From the NCBI GenBank assembly GCA_015680685.1, contig MNCI01011140.1:555801-613487 (forward strand): a DNA stretch of 57,687 bases, written 5' to 3'. The notes beneath the pieces were generated by a model, which worked only from the letters and a program-made list of their open reading frames with translations, did not search any database and was not told the origin of the DNA. Each line of letters opens with the position of its first letter. Positions within the stretch are counted from its first letter, which is position 1. The DNA is from Gnetum montanum (Eukaryota > Streptophyta > Gnetopsida > Gnetales > Gnetaceae). The translations under genes were made by a program, and so were the position numbers. Positions 43,890-55,084 of the stretch are shown here, piece by piece.

Positions 43890-45292
43890 TGAAACACCAC
43901 AAAATTTTGGGTCTCGGCATCACAAATACAAATTTGGCTAAGTGTCAAAATAGTGACACTTTTCCCAAATTTCTCCAAAGTGTTGGGTGTAGTCAACTCC
44001 AATAGCCAGATTTGCAAAATTCTTCTAAGTGTCAGAACGATGGCACTTTTGGTAGATGTCACACTGTGTAGCATAGCACAGTGTAGTACCATGTCACACT
44101 ATGTAGCGTAGTGTAGCATAGCACGATGTTACACTATGTAGCGTAGCATAGCAGTGAGCACAATATAGCATAGTTTTCAAGCTATGCAGCGTAGCACAAC
44201 ATAGTCATCTTCACACTGCAAGTGTCCCGTGTCCTGCACATAACATGGGACCAGCATAGCAAACAGCATGGTCCCACCCACCACATTGCTACATGGCACC
44301 TAATCCACATTTTGGACTAACCCTAGCCCTATAAATACCCTTGGAACCCCAATGTTTCAACAGTTAGCATTCCTTAACTATTGGCATTCCCCAGAAGTTA
44401 GCATTCCTTGACTGTTGGCATTCCCCAATAGTTAGCATTCCTTAACTATTGGCATTCCCCAACAGTTAGCATTCCTTGATTGTTGGCATTCCCCAACAGT
44501 TAGCATTCCTTGACTATTGACATTTCCTAGCAGTTGGCATTCCTTGAATATTGGCATTCCCCAGTGGTTAACATTCTTTGATCATTGGCATTCCCTAGCA
44601 GTTAGCATTCCTTGACCAGTGGCATTCCCAAGTGGTTGGCATTCCTTAGATGTGAGCCTTTTTAAGCACTTTTTATTTGGCACTTTGGGAAGGGGAGCAA
44701 GAATATTGGTGAGTAGAAGGATGATGAGTGGCGAATCTCAACATCGAAGTCTCCCAAATCTCTCTCCCACTCCAGCTTAGCAACTCTTATTTTGGCAAGC
44801 ATCAACTTATTTGTGTCTGCGTGCACCACATTTGTAGCATCCTAGGAGCTATGACCATAGAGTTCCATTACTCAACTATGCTTGTCCAACGCTGCACATT
44901 AGTTGTGCACATCCATCATTCAAACAAAAATCAGATCCCCTGATTTTGGGGTGGTGCATCTCTTTACCCAATCTCTCATTCTATTTTACTATAGCATATA
45001 TGTTGCATCTTCATGTATTTGTTTATGTTTATTGTATGGGTTACATACTTTAATATGTTTTTACTGTTGTAAATGCTACATTCTCTTTCATTCCAACCTC
45101 TGCATGTTGCATTCTAAAATTACTATTTGAAAATGATTATTGGACACCGTGTAAGTCCCTTTCTGATCAACTAGACTGTTCAGGGCATCCCATTTCCATT
45201 TTCTCTAGCACGAACCTTGCATGGATTCAAGGTTAGGTTGTGTGCCTAATAACCTCTTGGTGTTCCAACCATCAAAATTTTCAGATGCTACA
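43890..45292 (+). repeat. E3 3' LTR
   Basis: It begins TGAAACACCACAAA directly after the polypurine tract and ends CAGATGCTACA. It matches the 5' LTR across its length, with the TATA box at 44330-44337 and about 8.5 of the 34-bp units (44356-44652). It has about 75 extra bases near 44887-44963 that the 5' LTR lacks. Confidence 0.9.
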
Positions 45293-45297
45293 CTCAA

Positions 45298-46690
45298 TTG
45301 GAATGAAGTTCCAAATATGATCTCCATAGTATTACCCAAATGACCAAGGAGCATCATCCTGAGGTGGAACACTAGGTCTAAGCTACATGGGATCATGATG
45401 CTTCCCATGGACATGTGTTAGTGGTGCATCTACCTTCTATAATTTTGATGCATTTCCTGAGTCATAGGCTCAAGAAGGTCTAGTTACTGCTGAATGTCTA
45501 TGTGAGTTAGGAAGGTCCTCCTCACTATCTAAAATGGAAGGAGTGATGATCTTCTCAAACTACTTCTCATTATGAGGAAGATGTACTCCAGTAACATCCA
45601 TTGTCTTACATAAGTAAGAGAGATTCTTGCTAATCATCCTAAAAGTATAAGCAAAAAATTGAAGTAGCTTCTTAGGAAAGATCTCATTTGGATTCCCTCA
45701 ACTAAGAAGAGGCCCTAAATGATTATGCTGATTTCTTCTTATAGGATGGAGGTGACTTGGTATTAGGTCTTGCTTCATTTGCATGAGAGAAGCTCCTCTT
45801 CTTTGCATACTCCCCATGGATCCTCTTATATTTGAGCAAAGGCATCTCTAGAATGGGCACACCTCTACAATGAATTAGTAGACTAATGAGTTTATGATGC
45901 CCAAAGATCCTCTCTCTAATGAACATGGTTAGCATGTTATAGTAGAGAGTATGGCCCAAGTCTAATGGCTATCTTGTAAGTAGGTAGTAGAGAAAAAATG
46001 CTTGGGGTGGCAATAGATAGTTATAGCTTCCCCTCTTTACAATAATTTTATATAGAACAATAAGGAACAAGTTGGAAATATCTAGAAACATTCTATTTCT
46101 ATAAATTTTGCCTCTACCAAAATACACTAACTCTTCAAACAAGGCATCACAGAACTCATCATGTGTAATGGGAATTATATTATTCATAAAATAAATGGCA
46201 ACTCAAAAAACATCAACACTAGAAATCCCAAGTAGTGCATTTACTACTTGAGGAGACACATCAATTACTAAGCCCTAAAACATTATAGTAAATGCCCCAA
46301 TAGTAGCACCAGTAATAATGATATTACAATAAACCTCTCTAACAAGCACTTTTGGAACATACAACTACATGGCATTGAAAGAAGCCTAGTTCAAAATTTC
46401 AAACTCATCAAAGCTTGATTCCAAATAGAGGAAATGACAAAGAGTCCTTGGAAATAATGTTAATAGTTCAAGTTACCTTAAATCAGTAATGGATGTTGAT
46501 AGACCTAAACTAGGGGATGTGAGTGCCTGGATTGCCAGGAAAGCCTCCCTCTTAACCTCTTCTTTGATGGAACCCTTATTGTTCCAACCTTCTTGTGGGC
46601 CATTGCTACTCAAATCACTGTCACTGGTGGTGCCTTGATCATCTCCTTTTGGTTGTCTTTGATGAAAATGAAAGAAAAGATGGCTTGAAT
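45298..46690 (-). pseudogene. Second frame of E2, plant-transposon-domain-like
   Basis: Minus-strand translation from about 46690 gives DDQGTTSDSDLSSNGPQEGW, then VLVREVYCN, then ITHDEFCDALFEELVYFGRG, RNRMFLDISNLFLIVLYKII and a stretch with GHTLYYNMLTMFIRERIFGH and LLIHCRGVPILEMPLLKYKR (45723-46187). The pattern recalls the family annotated in plants as putative plant transposon protein domain, of unknown function, found in many plant retroelements. E3 inserted near its 3' end, and the tail continues at 36.9-36.6 kb. Few stops remain in the central part. Assignment rests on memory of the pattern and is tentative. Confidence 0.45.
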
Positions 46691-47278
46691 TTTTATAACT
46701 GCACCAAATGGGGGTTTTTAACTAGAAAGAATATGTCTCCTTTCGAAGATACACGTCTCATCTAATTTTAAAATTAATCTAAATATCTCTTTTCAAAGTA
46801 GACATCTCTGTCACACAAAAGAAAAAGATAGGAAGATGTCTTGTTTAAAGAGTAGACAGCTCCTAGAAGATGTCTCTTCAAGATTAGGCTCAACAAGATG
46901 GGGTTTTGAAATGGCTTCCATGGATTATAGTCATGAAAGATACACATCATTAATCAAAAACTTACTTGTACTTACCTTTCTTGCTGAAGAGAATGAAGGT
47001 GCCTAGTATGGTAGAGAATAAGATTCCTCTTTCGAGGTTTCTCTCCTTACATAGACTTCTTCAATTTTCAATGCTTGGCTCCCTCTCATAAATGTTTTGG
47101 AAAGAGTCTCCTCATTCCCATATTCATTCCTTTTGACTCTCCATTCTTTCTTGAATCCCTTGTTCTTTTAAGTTATCCATTTTTTCTTATGATCCTACAT
47201 AGTTTCCTTTCTCAGTGCATTTTGGTAAGACTAAGGAGTCTTATGATAAGACCATATATTCATATGATAAAACTTTAA
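46691..47278. other. E2 internal spacer with LTR-like boxes
   Basis: This lies upstream of the second E2 frame. At 46730-46885 it carries several agatgtct or agacatct boxes and one cacgtctc, resembling the box cluster in the E1 and E2 LTRs. No coding signal is seen. Confidence 0.5.
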
Positions 47279-47990
47279 ATTGCACTCCCATTTCTTATGC
47301 CCAAATTTATGACAATAATAACATCTCACATTCCTATAGTAGTTAAAGTCATCAAACCTTGGAGTAGCTCTTGGTTAAGATGTAGTGCCCATTGATCCTT
47401 CATTCTTTGGGTAAGCCTTTTGTTGAGATGGAGTTGATGTAAAACATCCTAGCATACTTTTATCATGTATATTTCTCCCTTGTCCTAGAACCATCCATAG
47501 GGATTCTTTTTTTTAGCTAGCCTCTCATTAACAAGTTTTACATCTACAAGCTCTTCCTTCACCTACTCACAAGACTTGGTTAGCTCTTTATTCTTAGTCC
47601 TAAGGTCTAAGATTTCTTTTGTAGGGTTTAAAATCTTTGAATTTAATGAAGAAATATCTTGATCTTTGATTTTTAGTTGTTTACTCAACTTTGTAAAATA
47701 TTTTAAAAAGATAAGAGTTCATTTCACAAACGTTCATACCTTTGTTCTTCATTTTTGAATTCATCATGTGAGCTACCAACATCATCATGTATGAGAGCCA
47801 TCTCTTCTTCACTTTTCTCACCATCATCCTAGTTTGTGAAGAAGTTTGTCTTTTCACATCCATCTCATTTTTGTCCATCTATTCCATCGTATCATTACTA
47901 GGACATTTATTGAAGAAAAGTCAAAATTAGAATTGGAAAAATTTTTACTTCTTTCCTTACCTCTAAATTAATTGGATCCTTGTTGATTAT
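47279..47990 (-). pseudogene. E2 Gag C-terminal part with intact zinc knuckle
   Basis: The frame begins soon after the priming site (NKDPINLEVRKEVKIF, about 47920-47980), passes a coiled-coil-like stretch (KLSKQLKIKDQDISSLNS-type text at 47640-47700, then NERLAKK) and ends with CYYCHKFGHKKWEC, a complete CCHC knuckle (about 47281-47325). The coiled-coil part aligns with E1 (49.6-49.9 kb). The gag core and the first knuckle seen in E1 are missing, so E2 has an internal deletion. The role would be RNA binding and particle assembly. Confidence 0.65.
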
Positions 47991-47991
47991 A

Positions 47992-48003
47992 GCTCTAATA
48001 CCA
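47992..48003 (-). promoter_or_regulatory. E2 primer-binding site (tRNA-Met type)
   Basis: The minus strand reads TGGTATTAGAGC, one change from TGGTATCAGAGC, complementary to initiator methionine tRNA. It sits two bases from the LTR end at 48006. Confidence 0.85.
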
Positions 48004-48005
48004 CT

Positions 48006-49071
48006 TGAGGATTGAGAACTTAGAAGGGAGATGAATAAGTTTATCAAAAATAAAATTAAGTATCCACAAAAAACCACAACCAAATTAAACATGGTTCCCC
48101 AACTTGGGTAGTCCACACTCAAAGGGTAAATTCCTTGCACACCTTCAAACCTTATTTTTGTGAAATGTGGTTTGAAGGATACCACACCCTATACAAGTTC
48201 TAAGCTCCACTCTAAGGTTCCAAGAAGCTTAGAATGTGATTTTAAGGATCCTACAACCTTTACAAATTAAGCTCTACTTTGAGATGTTTTGACACTACAC
48301 AAACACTTAATCCTGTAGGATCCTAACAATCTCAATTATAATGCATTCTCACAAGAAGCACATCAACCCCAATAAGGCAACAAAAGAAAACCAAAAGCAT
48401 AAGGAAAGAGTGTAACTCAAATTTACAGATCCTTGTACTTTGAAGCACAATTCAACAATCAAGCAAATGAGTTGACAAATGAAGTACACAAATATAATAT
48501 GCAATGATAATTCTTTCACAATGCTTACACAATTCCCAAGATAATAAAGTCTTCTTATAGCCTCAAATTTTTTGAAATCACCTTCAAATTTGTGCAATGG
48601 CTATCTAACTAGTGTAGATGTCTCCTTCAAGATTAGGACTTCTCTATGAAATTGACTTCAATTCTAGGAAGATGTATCCTATGAAATTGGGATGTCTCTA
48701 TGGAGATATCTTCTCTGAAAGCGAAACATCTCCTATTTTTGGGAGACATATTCTCTAAATCCACTCCATTTCAATCAATACATCTTCTACTTCTTGGAGA
48801 CATCTTCTCATCTTTTGAACTTTGATTCATGAGGCTTCCTCTTCCTAATTTAGCTTCTTCCCAATCCTTAAAGCATCTTCATCTGACTTGTAGCCTTCCT
48901 CGTTATCCATGCTTGTCCATTTCTCCCTTAAGTCCTTGTAGTCTTTACTTTGACATCTCTCTATAAATATCTCTTCTTAAGTTCTCATTCATGCCCTACA
49001 AAATTATCACACTCCACAACATTCTATGTTCTCCATTTTCCTTAAGGTTTTCACATACCAAAAGGTCAACA
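48006..49071 (-). repeat. E2 right LTR (5' LTR in element sense)
   Basis: It runs from tgaggattgagaac to aaaggtcaaca and aligns with 35109-36222. AGACATCT-type boxes cluster at about 48605-48815, and a TATA-like ttatagcctc (minus strand GGCTATAAG) lies near 48552. Confidence 0.9.
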
Positions 49072-49197
49072 ATCTACCCTCTAAGTGTGAACTACCCAAG
49101 CTAGGGAACCACATAAAATTTTTGTTTAATTTGATGGCTATAACTTGTTTTAATTAGCAAACTTATTCAACCCTCATTCTAAGTTATTGATCCTCAA
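49072..49197 (+). repeat. E1 5' LTR, right part
   Basis: It resumes at atctaccctctaagtgtg exactly where 35108 broke off and ends gatcctca. It is followed by a priming site, TGGTATCAAATC, at about 49200-49211. The join can be checked against the intact E2 LTRs, which carry the same sequence uninterrupted. Confidence 0.85.
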
Positions 49198-50230
49198 GTG
49201 GTATCAAATCACAATAGTTTTGATGTTGAGCATAATATCATAGAAGTGAATAATGGAAGAAGGATCATACATCAAGTCACCAATGTTCAATGTGGTTACA
49301 CTTACATGCTAGAATGGATGCACTCAAGTCATCGACAGCATTTTGGGCAACAAAGGTAAGAGTAGAAGTAAGTAATATAAACTTTCAAATTTTGATACTT
49401 TTTCTATGGAATGTGGGGTATGTGGTAAAAGAGGCCATATGACCTCCAAGTGCTTCAATGCTTATAGGTTATAAGGAAAAGGGTATAGTGAATAAAGGAG
49501 AGGAGGTAATATCTACACCAACTAGGAAGATGAAGACCAATGCAAGGAAGAGGTAGATGACACTTCAAAAGATACACATCTCATCTGCATGGCTCTCATA
49601 GATGATGATGTTATCATATATGATGATGAGGATCAAATAATGAATACTGATGAAGAAAGGTATTACCTTTTGTACAATGAACTTCTATCTTTCCAAAATC
49701 TTTGTATAAAGTTGAATAAGAAACTACATACCAAGGATCAAGATATTTCTTTATTAAATACAAAGATTTTAGATCTCACAAAAGAAACCTCATACCTAAG
49801 GGTTGAGAGTAAAAAGCTAACCCTATCTTATGAGAAAATTAAGGAAAAACTTGTAGATACTAAACTTATAAATGAGAGACTAGTCAAAGGAAAGAAATCT
49901 CTTTGAATAGTTCTTGGATAGGAAATAAGTCCAAATGACAAAGGTGTTCTAGGATATTGTCAATAGGAACAAGCATCTACAACAATCTCATCTAAATAAG
50001 AAAGCACTTCAAAGATTGATGTAACCACTAGCACTACAGGTAACCAAAAGATAACTCTAAGGTCTAATAATTTCAAAAAAAGGTTTTTACTATAATAGAT
50101 TTGGACATAAAAAATTGAATTGAAATTTAAATTTTTATCATATGAACACCTAGTTGTATCATAAGAATCCTTGGTCTTACCCAAATGCATCTAGAAAGGA
50201 AATCTTATAGGACAGAAAGCAATGGAGGAT
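49198..50230 (+). pseudogene. E1 Gag C-terminal region
   Basis: After the priming site and about 200 bases of leader comes a CCHC knuckle, CGVCGKRGHMTSKC (about 49424-49465), then an open frame at 49589-49906 starting MALIDDDVIIYDDEDQIMNT, an acidic stretch. A helical, leucine- and lysine-rich segment follows, with KKLHTKDQDISLLNTKILDL and NERLVKGKKSL, probably a coiled coil. A second, broken knuckle, FYYNRFGHKKLN, lies near 50088-50130. The layout matches gag of copia elements with an acidic and coiled-coil segment between zinc fingers. The gag core proper is largely missing. Confidence 0.6.
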
Positions 50231-51194
50231 AAATCAAAAGGGTAAAGAGAATAAAGAGATGTGAAGAATCAAGATAAAAGAAGGATATGAAAGAACTATC
50301 AACAGGTTTTTAATAGGGAGAACAACACTAGAAATAAATGAAATTGACATGAAAGAAGAAGCTTTGAAAGAAGAACCTTAGTTCCAATCTCCATAGTCAT
50401 CTTGATCTCCATCAGCAAGGAAGGTAAGTATAGTTATAATTATTATTCCTTGACTTGATGAGATTAGACTAGATTAGTATTTTTATGATTTAATGGAAGC
50501 TATTGAAAATATTTTGAAATCCAAATAAATTTCCACATGATCTTACAGATTTTTGAAGCTATAATATGCTATAATGTCCTACTTGTGCTACTTTGAAAGT
50601 TTTTGTTAATAAATCATGCTCTTAACTAGAATATAGTGGTATTCAAGTGTTTTAAATACCTTAACTATAATTCATGAACCAAAATCTCTTTGTGAACATT
50701 TATTACTATTTAAACATATATTTCTTGTGCTCCAAACTCTTAATGAAGCTATAGCATTGTTGCTTCCTTGTGAAATCATAAAGTCCTATTATTTTTAAAA
50801 GATTTTTGATGTATGATAATTGAAGCACTTAAGTTGGTACCTTTAATGTAATTCATGTATCTTTTGAGAAAAGAAAAATTTCAAAAAAAAATCCTTGAGC
50901 ATATGAATTATTTAGTAAAGTCTCCAAACTTGATCTTGAGAGGGTGCTCCAGATTTATGAAGGCATCACCCAACCCTTATGTAATTTTGAAAAGTATGGA
51001 TGATTTTTTGTGTGTTTTCTTGTGTTTATTTCGTTTATGATAATTTCAAGATTTTTTTCCATGTTTAGGGGTGTTTTAGACTTATTTTTGATGAGTCTAG
51101 AAGGTTCTAGGAGCTATGGGGACATATTTGGAGGTGTTAAAAGTTCTAGACCTCAAACAAGAATCTTTATTTTTGGCCCTGGTAGGATAGATGT
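50231..51194. other. E1 internal sequence without recognisable pol
   Basis: This is AT-rich with short fragments only. No integrase or RT motif was found on either strand. Any further E1 sequence would lie beyond E7, outside the window. Confidence 0.45.
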
Positions 51195-51691
51195 TGTGAC
51201 ATCCTATTCCTAAATGTTGTAAAAATATGATCACTTAATTTATCTCATTCATAATTTTCTTTGATAATATACTAGAAAAATTATAAATATTTAATAAATT
51301 AATTAACTGGTAATTAAATAATTAGTGCTAAAGAATGAAAAGAGGAAGAAAAATTTTATTAATAGAAAAGTGTACTTAACACCTTCTTCCCATGCCACTT
51401 AAGCCTTAGAGGCAAACCAACACTACCAGCATGATTAGACTATCCTACCAAAGGGGTGATTAGTCCCTTCTTGTCTTGCTTCATCCAACTCCCATTACTT
51501 GCCTCTCCTAGCTCCACAACTCCATGCCTGGCACAAACCTCTAACCCTGGCCTTAAATGGCATAGGTCAAACCCTTTCCCAAGGGATACATGAATAATTG
51601 TAACTCCTCATAACAAGGTGCTTGCTCTTTTTAAAGGTCAATTACATTGTTTACAATTGTTTCCACCCTTAATAGGGGATGTTATGTTACA
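51195..51691 (-). repeat. E7 3' LTR
   Basis: It begins TGTGACATCC and ends GGGGATGTTATGTTACA, so the ends form inverted TGTRACAT motifs. The minus-strand polypurine tract AAGGAGGGTAGAT (51692-51704) directly precedes it in element sense. A matching second LTR was not found, so the left boundary is inferred from the terminal motif only. Confidence 0.6.
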
Positions 51692-51915
51692 ATCTACCCT
51701 CCTTAGTCATCTAGCTCATCCTCATGTGCTTCCTCTATATCTAGCTACTCAATTGCTACTTCATTGTTATGCTCCTTAGCTTTAATTCCTTTATTTTCCT
51801 CATTATCACCTATACAAATAAAAGATCAAAAATTATAAAACATAATTTATTAAATCCATAACAAATACAATTTATCATTCAATATCATGATGATCAAAAA
51901 GTTGGGGGTAAGTCT

Positions 51916-53110
51916 TTAAAATAAACTCCCTATTTTTCCAAGTCTACTAATCAAAATTTGACCATTGAACAAGTACTTTGCTGGTAGTTTTATTTTGTAA
52001 TTTCTTGGTTCATTGTTTCTTAATAGCAATTTTTCTAACTTCAAAGCTAGTATTGGATTGTAATGGCAAGGTATTCTAATCCAGCACATATGGTACATCA
52101 ATTTCTTTAGCAAGCTTACATGAAAAACTAGATGAATTTTTAAGGTTGTTGGAAGATTCGACCGATATGCCACTTCACCAATTCTTTGAAAGATTTCAAA
52201 ATGTCCACAAAATCTAGGTGCCAATTTAGTATATTTTCCCAATTTAAGACAACTTATAGTAGGTTTTACTCTTAGTAATACTTGATCTCCTACTTGGAAT
52301 TCTTTTTTAAGTCAATGTTGATCTGCATATCCTTTATATTTATCTTGGGAAGCTTGTAAATTTTATTTAACCCTTATGAAATTTTTTTTCATTATTTTCA
52401 TTTCTTCATCCTTCCATTCCATTCTTAAGGTTGGATCTACCTAAGTTAATGGTGTACGACAATTACATCCATATACTACTTCAAATGGTGTTCAATGTAT
52501 CGAGCCTTGATAATTGTTCTTATAAGGAAAATTTTGCCAAACCCAAATAATTCTTCCATGTTACTCCCAACATAGCTTTGTAGGATATCATCTAATATTC
52601 TATTCACACATTCAATTTTCCAATTAGTCTTAGGGTAATAAGTTATGCTAAATTTCAATTGGGTTCCAATCTCTCTAAAAAAAATTTCTAGAATTTAAAT
52701 ATGAACTTGGGATCTCTATCCGAGGTGATAGATTTTGGACAACCATGCAATCAAAATACTTCACGTATGAATTTTTTGGCTACTTCTTCTACTATGTTTA
52801 TATATTTCAAAGTTATAAAATGTGCCATCTTTGATAAACGATCAACCACTACGAAAATTGAGTCATTTCTCTTTTTGGTTATTGGCAATCCCACAATGAA
52901 ATCCATAGTGATATCTTCCATTTCCAGGTTGGGACTTTCATAGGTTGTAGTAATCCATTGGGTTTCCTCTATTTAGCTTTTAGTCTTTGACACATTAGAT
53001 AATTTGTAATGTATGAGGACACATCATTCTTCATTCCAAGCCAAAAATAATATTTCTAAATTATCATATAGATCTTATTATTACCTGGGTGTCCTACGTA
53101 TGGTACTTCA
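51916..53110 (-). pseudogene. E7 integrase with chromovirus-type C-terminus
   Basis: All three catalytic residues survive: [18 protein letters not shown] with the first aspartate (near 52880), HGCPKSITSDRDPKF with the second (near 52720-52750), and KTNWKIECVNRILDD with the glutamate (near 52600-52640). The N-terminal zinc finger (about 53010-53100) has lost one cysteine (NYLMCQ for CDxCQ). The C-terminal frame at 51916-52242 reads KLAPRFCGHFEIFQRIGEVA, then KIHLVFHVSLLKKL, then a weak chromodomain-like tail (YLFNGQILISRLGK). Shifts break the frame. Integrase inserts the element, and chromodomains guide it to chromatin. Confidence 0.75.
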
Positions 53111-53299
53111 TATGCTTCAAACAATAACCTTAGTCTCCAATTTCCTTCTAGTATGCACACTCTTTGTCCTTTCATTAATAAACTATTAGAGGTAGCTTGA
53201 TATTGAGGCTCATAGGAAATATTTGCTAAAATCTTCTTAAAATAAGGATCTTCTTTTATTTTTTCTTGATTCTTCCATAGGGGTCATTACCACACCTAT

Positions 53300-54490
53300 C
53301 ATTAAGTTCCACATTCAACTACAGGCATCGACTACCACATTTTTCTTACCAGGAATATATTTGATTGCAAAATCATATTTAGCCAATAATTCTACCCATA
53401 ACCTTTGACAAGTATTCAAAATAGGTTTTCTTTACAAATATTCCAAACTTTGATGATCTATTTTTAGTACAAGCCTTTTTGTGCAAAGATAATGTCTCTA
53501 AACTTTCAAAGCATGAACAAATGCTAGTAATTCTAAATCATGGATTGAGTAATTTACCTTGGCTCCTTGTAATTTATGAGATTCATAAAACACTTCTTTA
53601 TATTATTATCAAAGAACTACACGTATTCCTATTCCACAAGCATCTATGGATACTTCAAATGATAATTCTTCATCTAAAATTCTCAAAAGAGGTGCTATTG
53701 TAAGTAGCATCTTTAATTTGAGATAAGATTCCTTCCATTTTTCACCAAACACATGTTTCTCATACAAAAAGTTAGTCAATGGGGCTACCAAGGTAGAATA
53801 ATCTTTAATGAAATGTTGATAAAAATCAGCTAAACCTAAGAAGCTATGAACTACTATAACATCTTTTAATTCAGGCCAGTCCTGAGTCACACTAATTTTT
53901 GTTAGATCTATTTGCAATCCTTTCTTAGAAAATATATGACCCAAGTATGAAACTTCTTCCTTAAAGAGTTCATGTTTGCTTAATTTATCTTTTAGCTAAT
54001 GCTCTTTAAGAATTTTCATTGTAATTTTCAAATGTTTGACATGCTCTTCTCTTAAATTAGAATAAACAAGTATATCATCCATAAATACTATAACAAATTG
54101 ATCAAGATATTCATGAAAAATATTATTCATTAATGCCATGAATGTTGCAAGTGCATTAGTTAATCCAAACAGCATCATAATAAATTCTTATAACCCATAA
54201 CTGGTTCTAAAAGTAGTCTTCTTAATATCTTTCTCCTTGATCCTTATTTAGTGATAACCTAATTTTAAATCAATCTTTGAGAAATAACATGCACTCGTAA
54301 GTTGATCAAAAAAATCATCAATCCTAGGCAAGGGATAATTATTTTTAATCATCACTTTATTCAATGCTCTATAATCAATTTATAATTTTAGTGTACCATC
54401 TTTCTTTTTAATGAATAAGACTGGTGCATCCTGAGGTGATACACTAGGTCAAATTTTTCTTTCTTCCAATAATTGGTCTAATTGTATTTT
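53300..54490 (-). pseudogene. E7 reverse transcriptase and RNase H
   Basis: The frame shows MMLFGLTNALATFMALMNNI, then the catalytic FMDDILVYS box intact (54063-54089), then MGHIFSKKGLQIDLTKISVT, LKDVIVVHSFLGLADFYQHF and the start of RNase H, SFEVSIDACGIGIRVVL (53609-53944). RNase H continues with KLQGAKVNYSIHDLELLAF and YIPGKKNVVVDA (about 53320-53570), so its glutamate and last aspartate regions are readable. RT upstream of 54180 is present but shifted. RT copies element RNA to DNA, and RNase H removes the RNA strand. Confidence 0.85.
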
Positions 54491-54493
54491 TAA

Positions 54494-55084
54494 TTATCTT
54501 AATTTAGAAGTAGAAAATCTATAAGGGGCTTTTGAAATAGGTTGTGTACTAGGAAAAATATCAACAGCATGCTCGACAATTCTTTTTGGAGGTAGTTCTC
54601 TAGTTTCACCAAATACTGAATCTTTATATTCCTTAAGTTCTTTCAGGATTATAGTACCTAAAGATCTTTGAAGTTGGGTTACTTTGACAATCAACATCAT
54701 AGAACCTTTTTTGACTAATCTTTTAGATTGCTTAATAGTTATTGTATGAATTTTCTTTGCTATTCTTACCCCCCTTAGAATCCTAACTTTGCTAGTGATT
54801 AGGACTTTTAAAATATGAGTTCCAAAGTGGGTAGTAATATCAAATTTTTGTAGGAAAGACATTCCTAAAATTGCATCAACACTGCCTAGTTCAAATTCAA
54901 ATAATTCATCAACAAAATGCATGTTTTGCAAGGTAAAGTTAATTTCTTCATACCTAGTATGCTTGCTCATGGTTGTTCCGTCAACTAGTTCTATCTTAAT
55001 AATTTTCTTAGAAGGTAAACTTAATTTCAATAAAATAATTAACTTTGGAGAAATAAAGATATCACTAGCACCACTATCAATCAA
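54494..55084 (-). pseudogene. E7 aspartic protease
   Basis: An uninterrupted 196-codon frame starts MIDSGASDIFISPKLI, carrying the canonical Asp-Ser-Gly active site (55059-55084). It continues with VDGTTMSKHTRYEEINF, LGSVDAILGMSFLQKFDI (the conserved ILGM flap-end motif), and ends in a linker leading to RT with RELPPKRIVEHAVDI. Its upstream partner in gag is in another frame. It is the longest intact open frame of an enzyme domain in the window. Confidence 0.85.

Larger units (their letters stand above)
36902..45292 (+). mobile_element. E3: gypsy-like gag-protease LTR element without pol
   Basis: LTRs of 1360 and 1403 bp (36902-38261 and 43890-45292) are flanked by a perfect 5-bp target duplication CTCAA (36897-36901, 45293-45297). 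A priming site follows the left LTR and a polypurine tract AAAGAGGGG (43877-43885) precedes the right one. The 5.6-kb internal part encodes decayed gag and protease homologous to those of E4, then 1.8 kb of repeats. No RT, RNase H or integrase motif is visible, so it was probably mobilised by a relative. Confidence 0.9.
35109..49071 (-). mobile_element. E2: copia-like, non-autonomous LTR retrotransposon
   Basis: LTRs are 35109-36222 and 48006-49071. On the minus strand they start TGTTGACC and end TCCTCA. A priming site for initiator tRNA-Met lies at 47992-48003, and a polypurine tract AAAAAGGGGGAGAT abuts the left LTR (36223-36240). The target duplication is attta (35104-35108) and atcta (49072-49076). 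The element sits in the LTR of E1, its relative, in opposite orientation. The internal region holds gag and a second frame but no RT or integrase. E3 interrupts it at 36902-45292. Superfamily is inferred from the tRNA-Met site, the GGGGGAGAT tract and the gag type. Confidence 0.85.
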
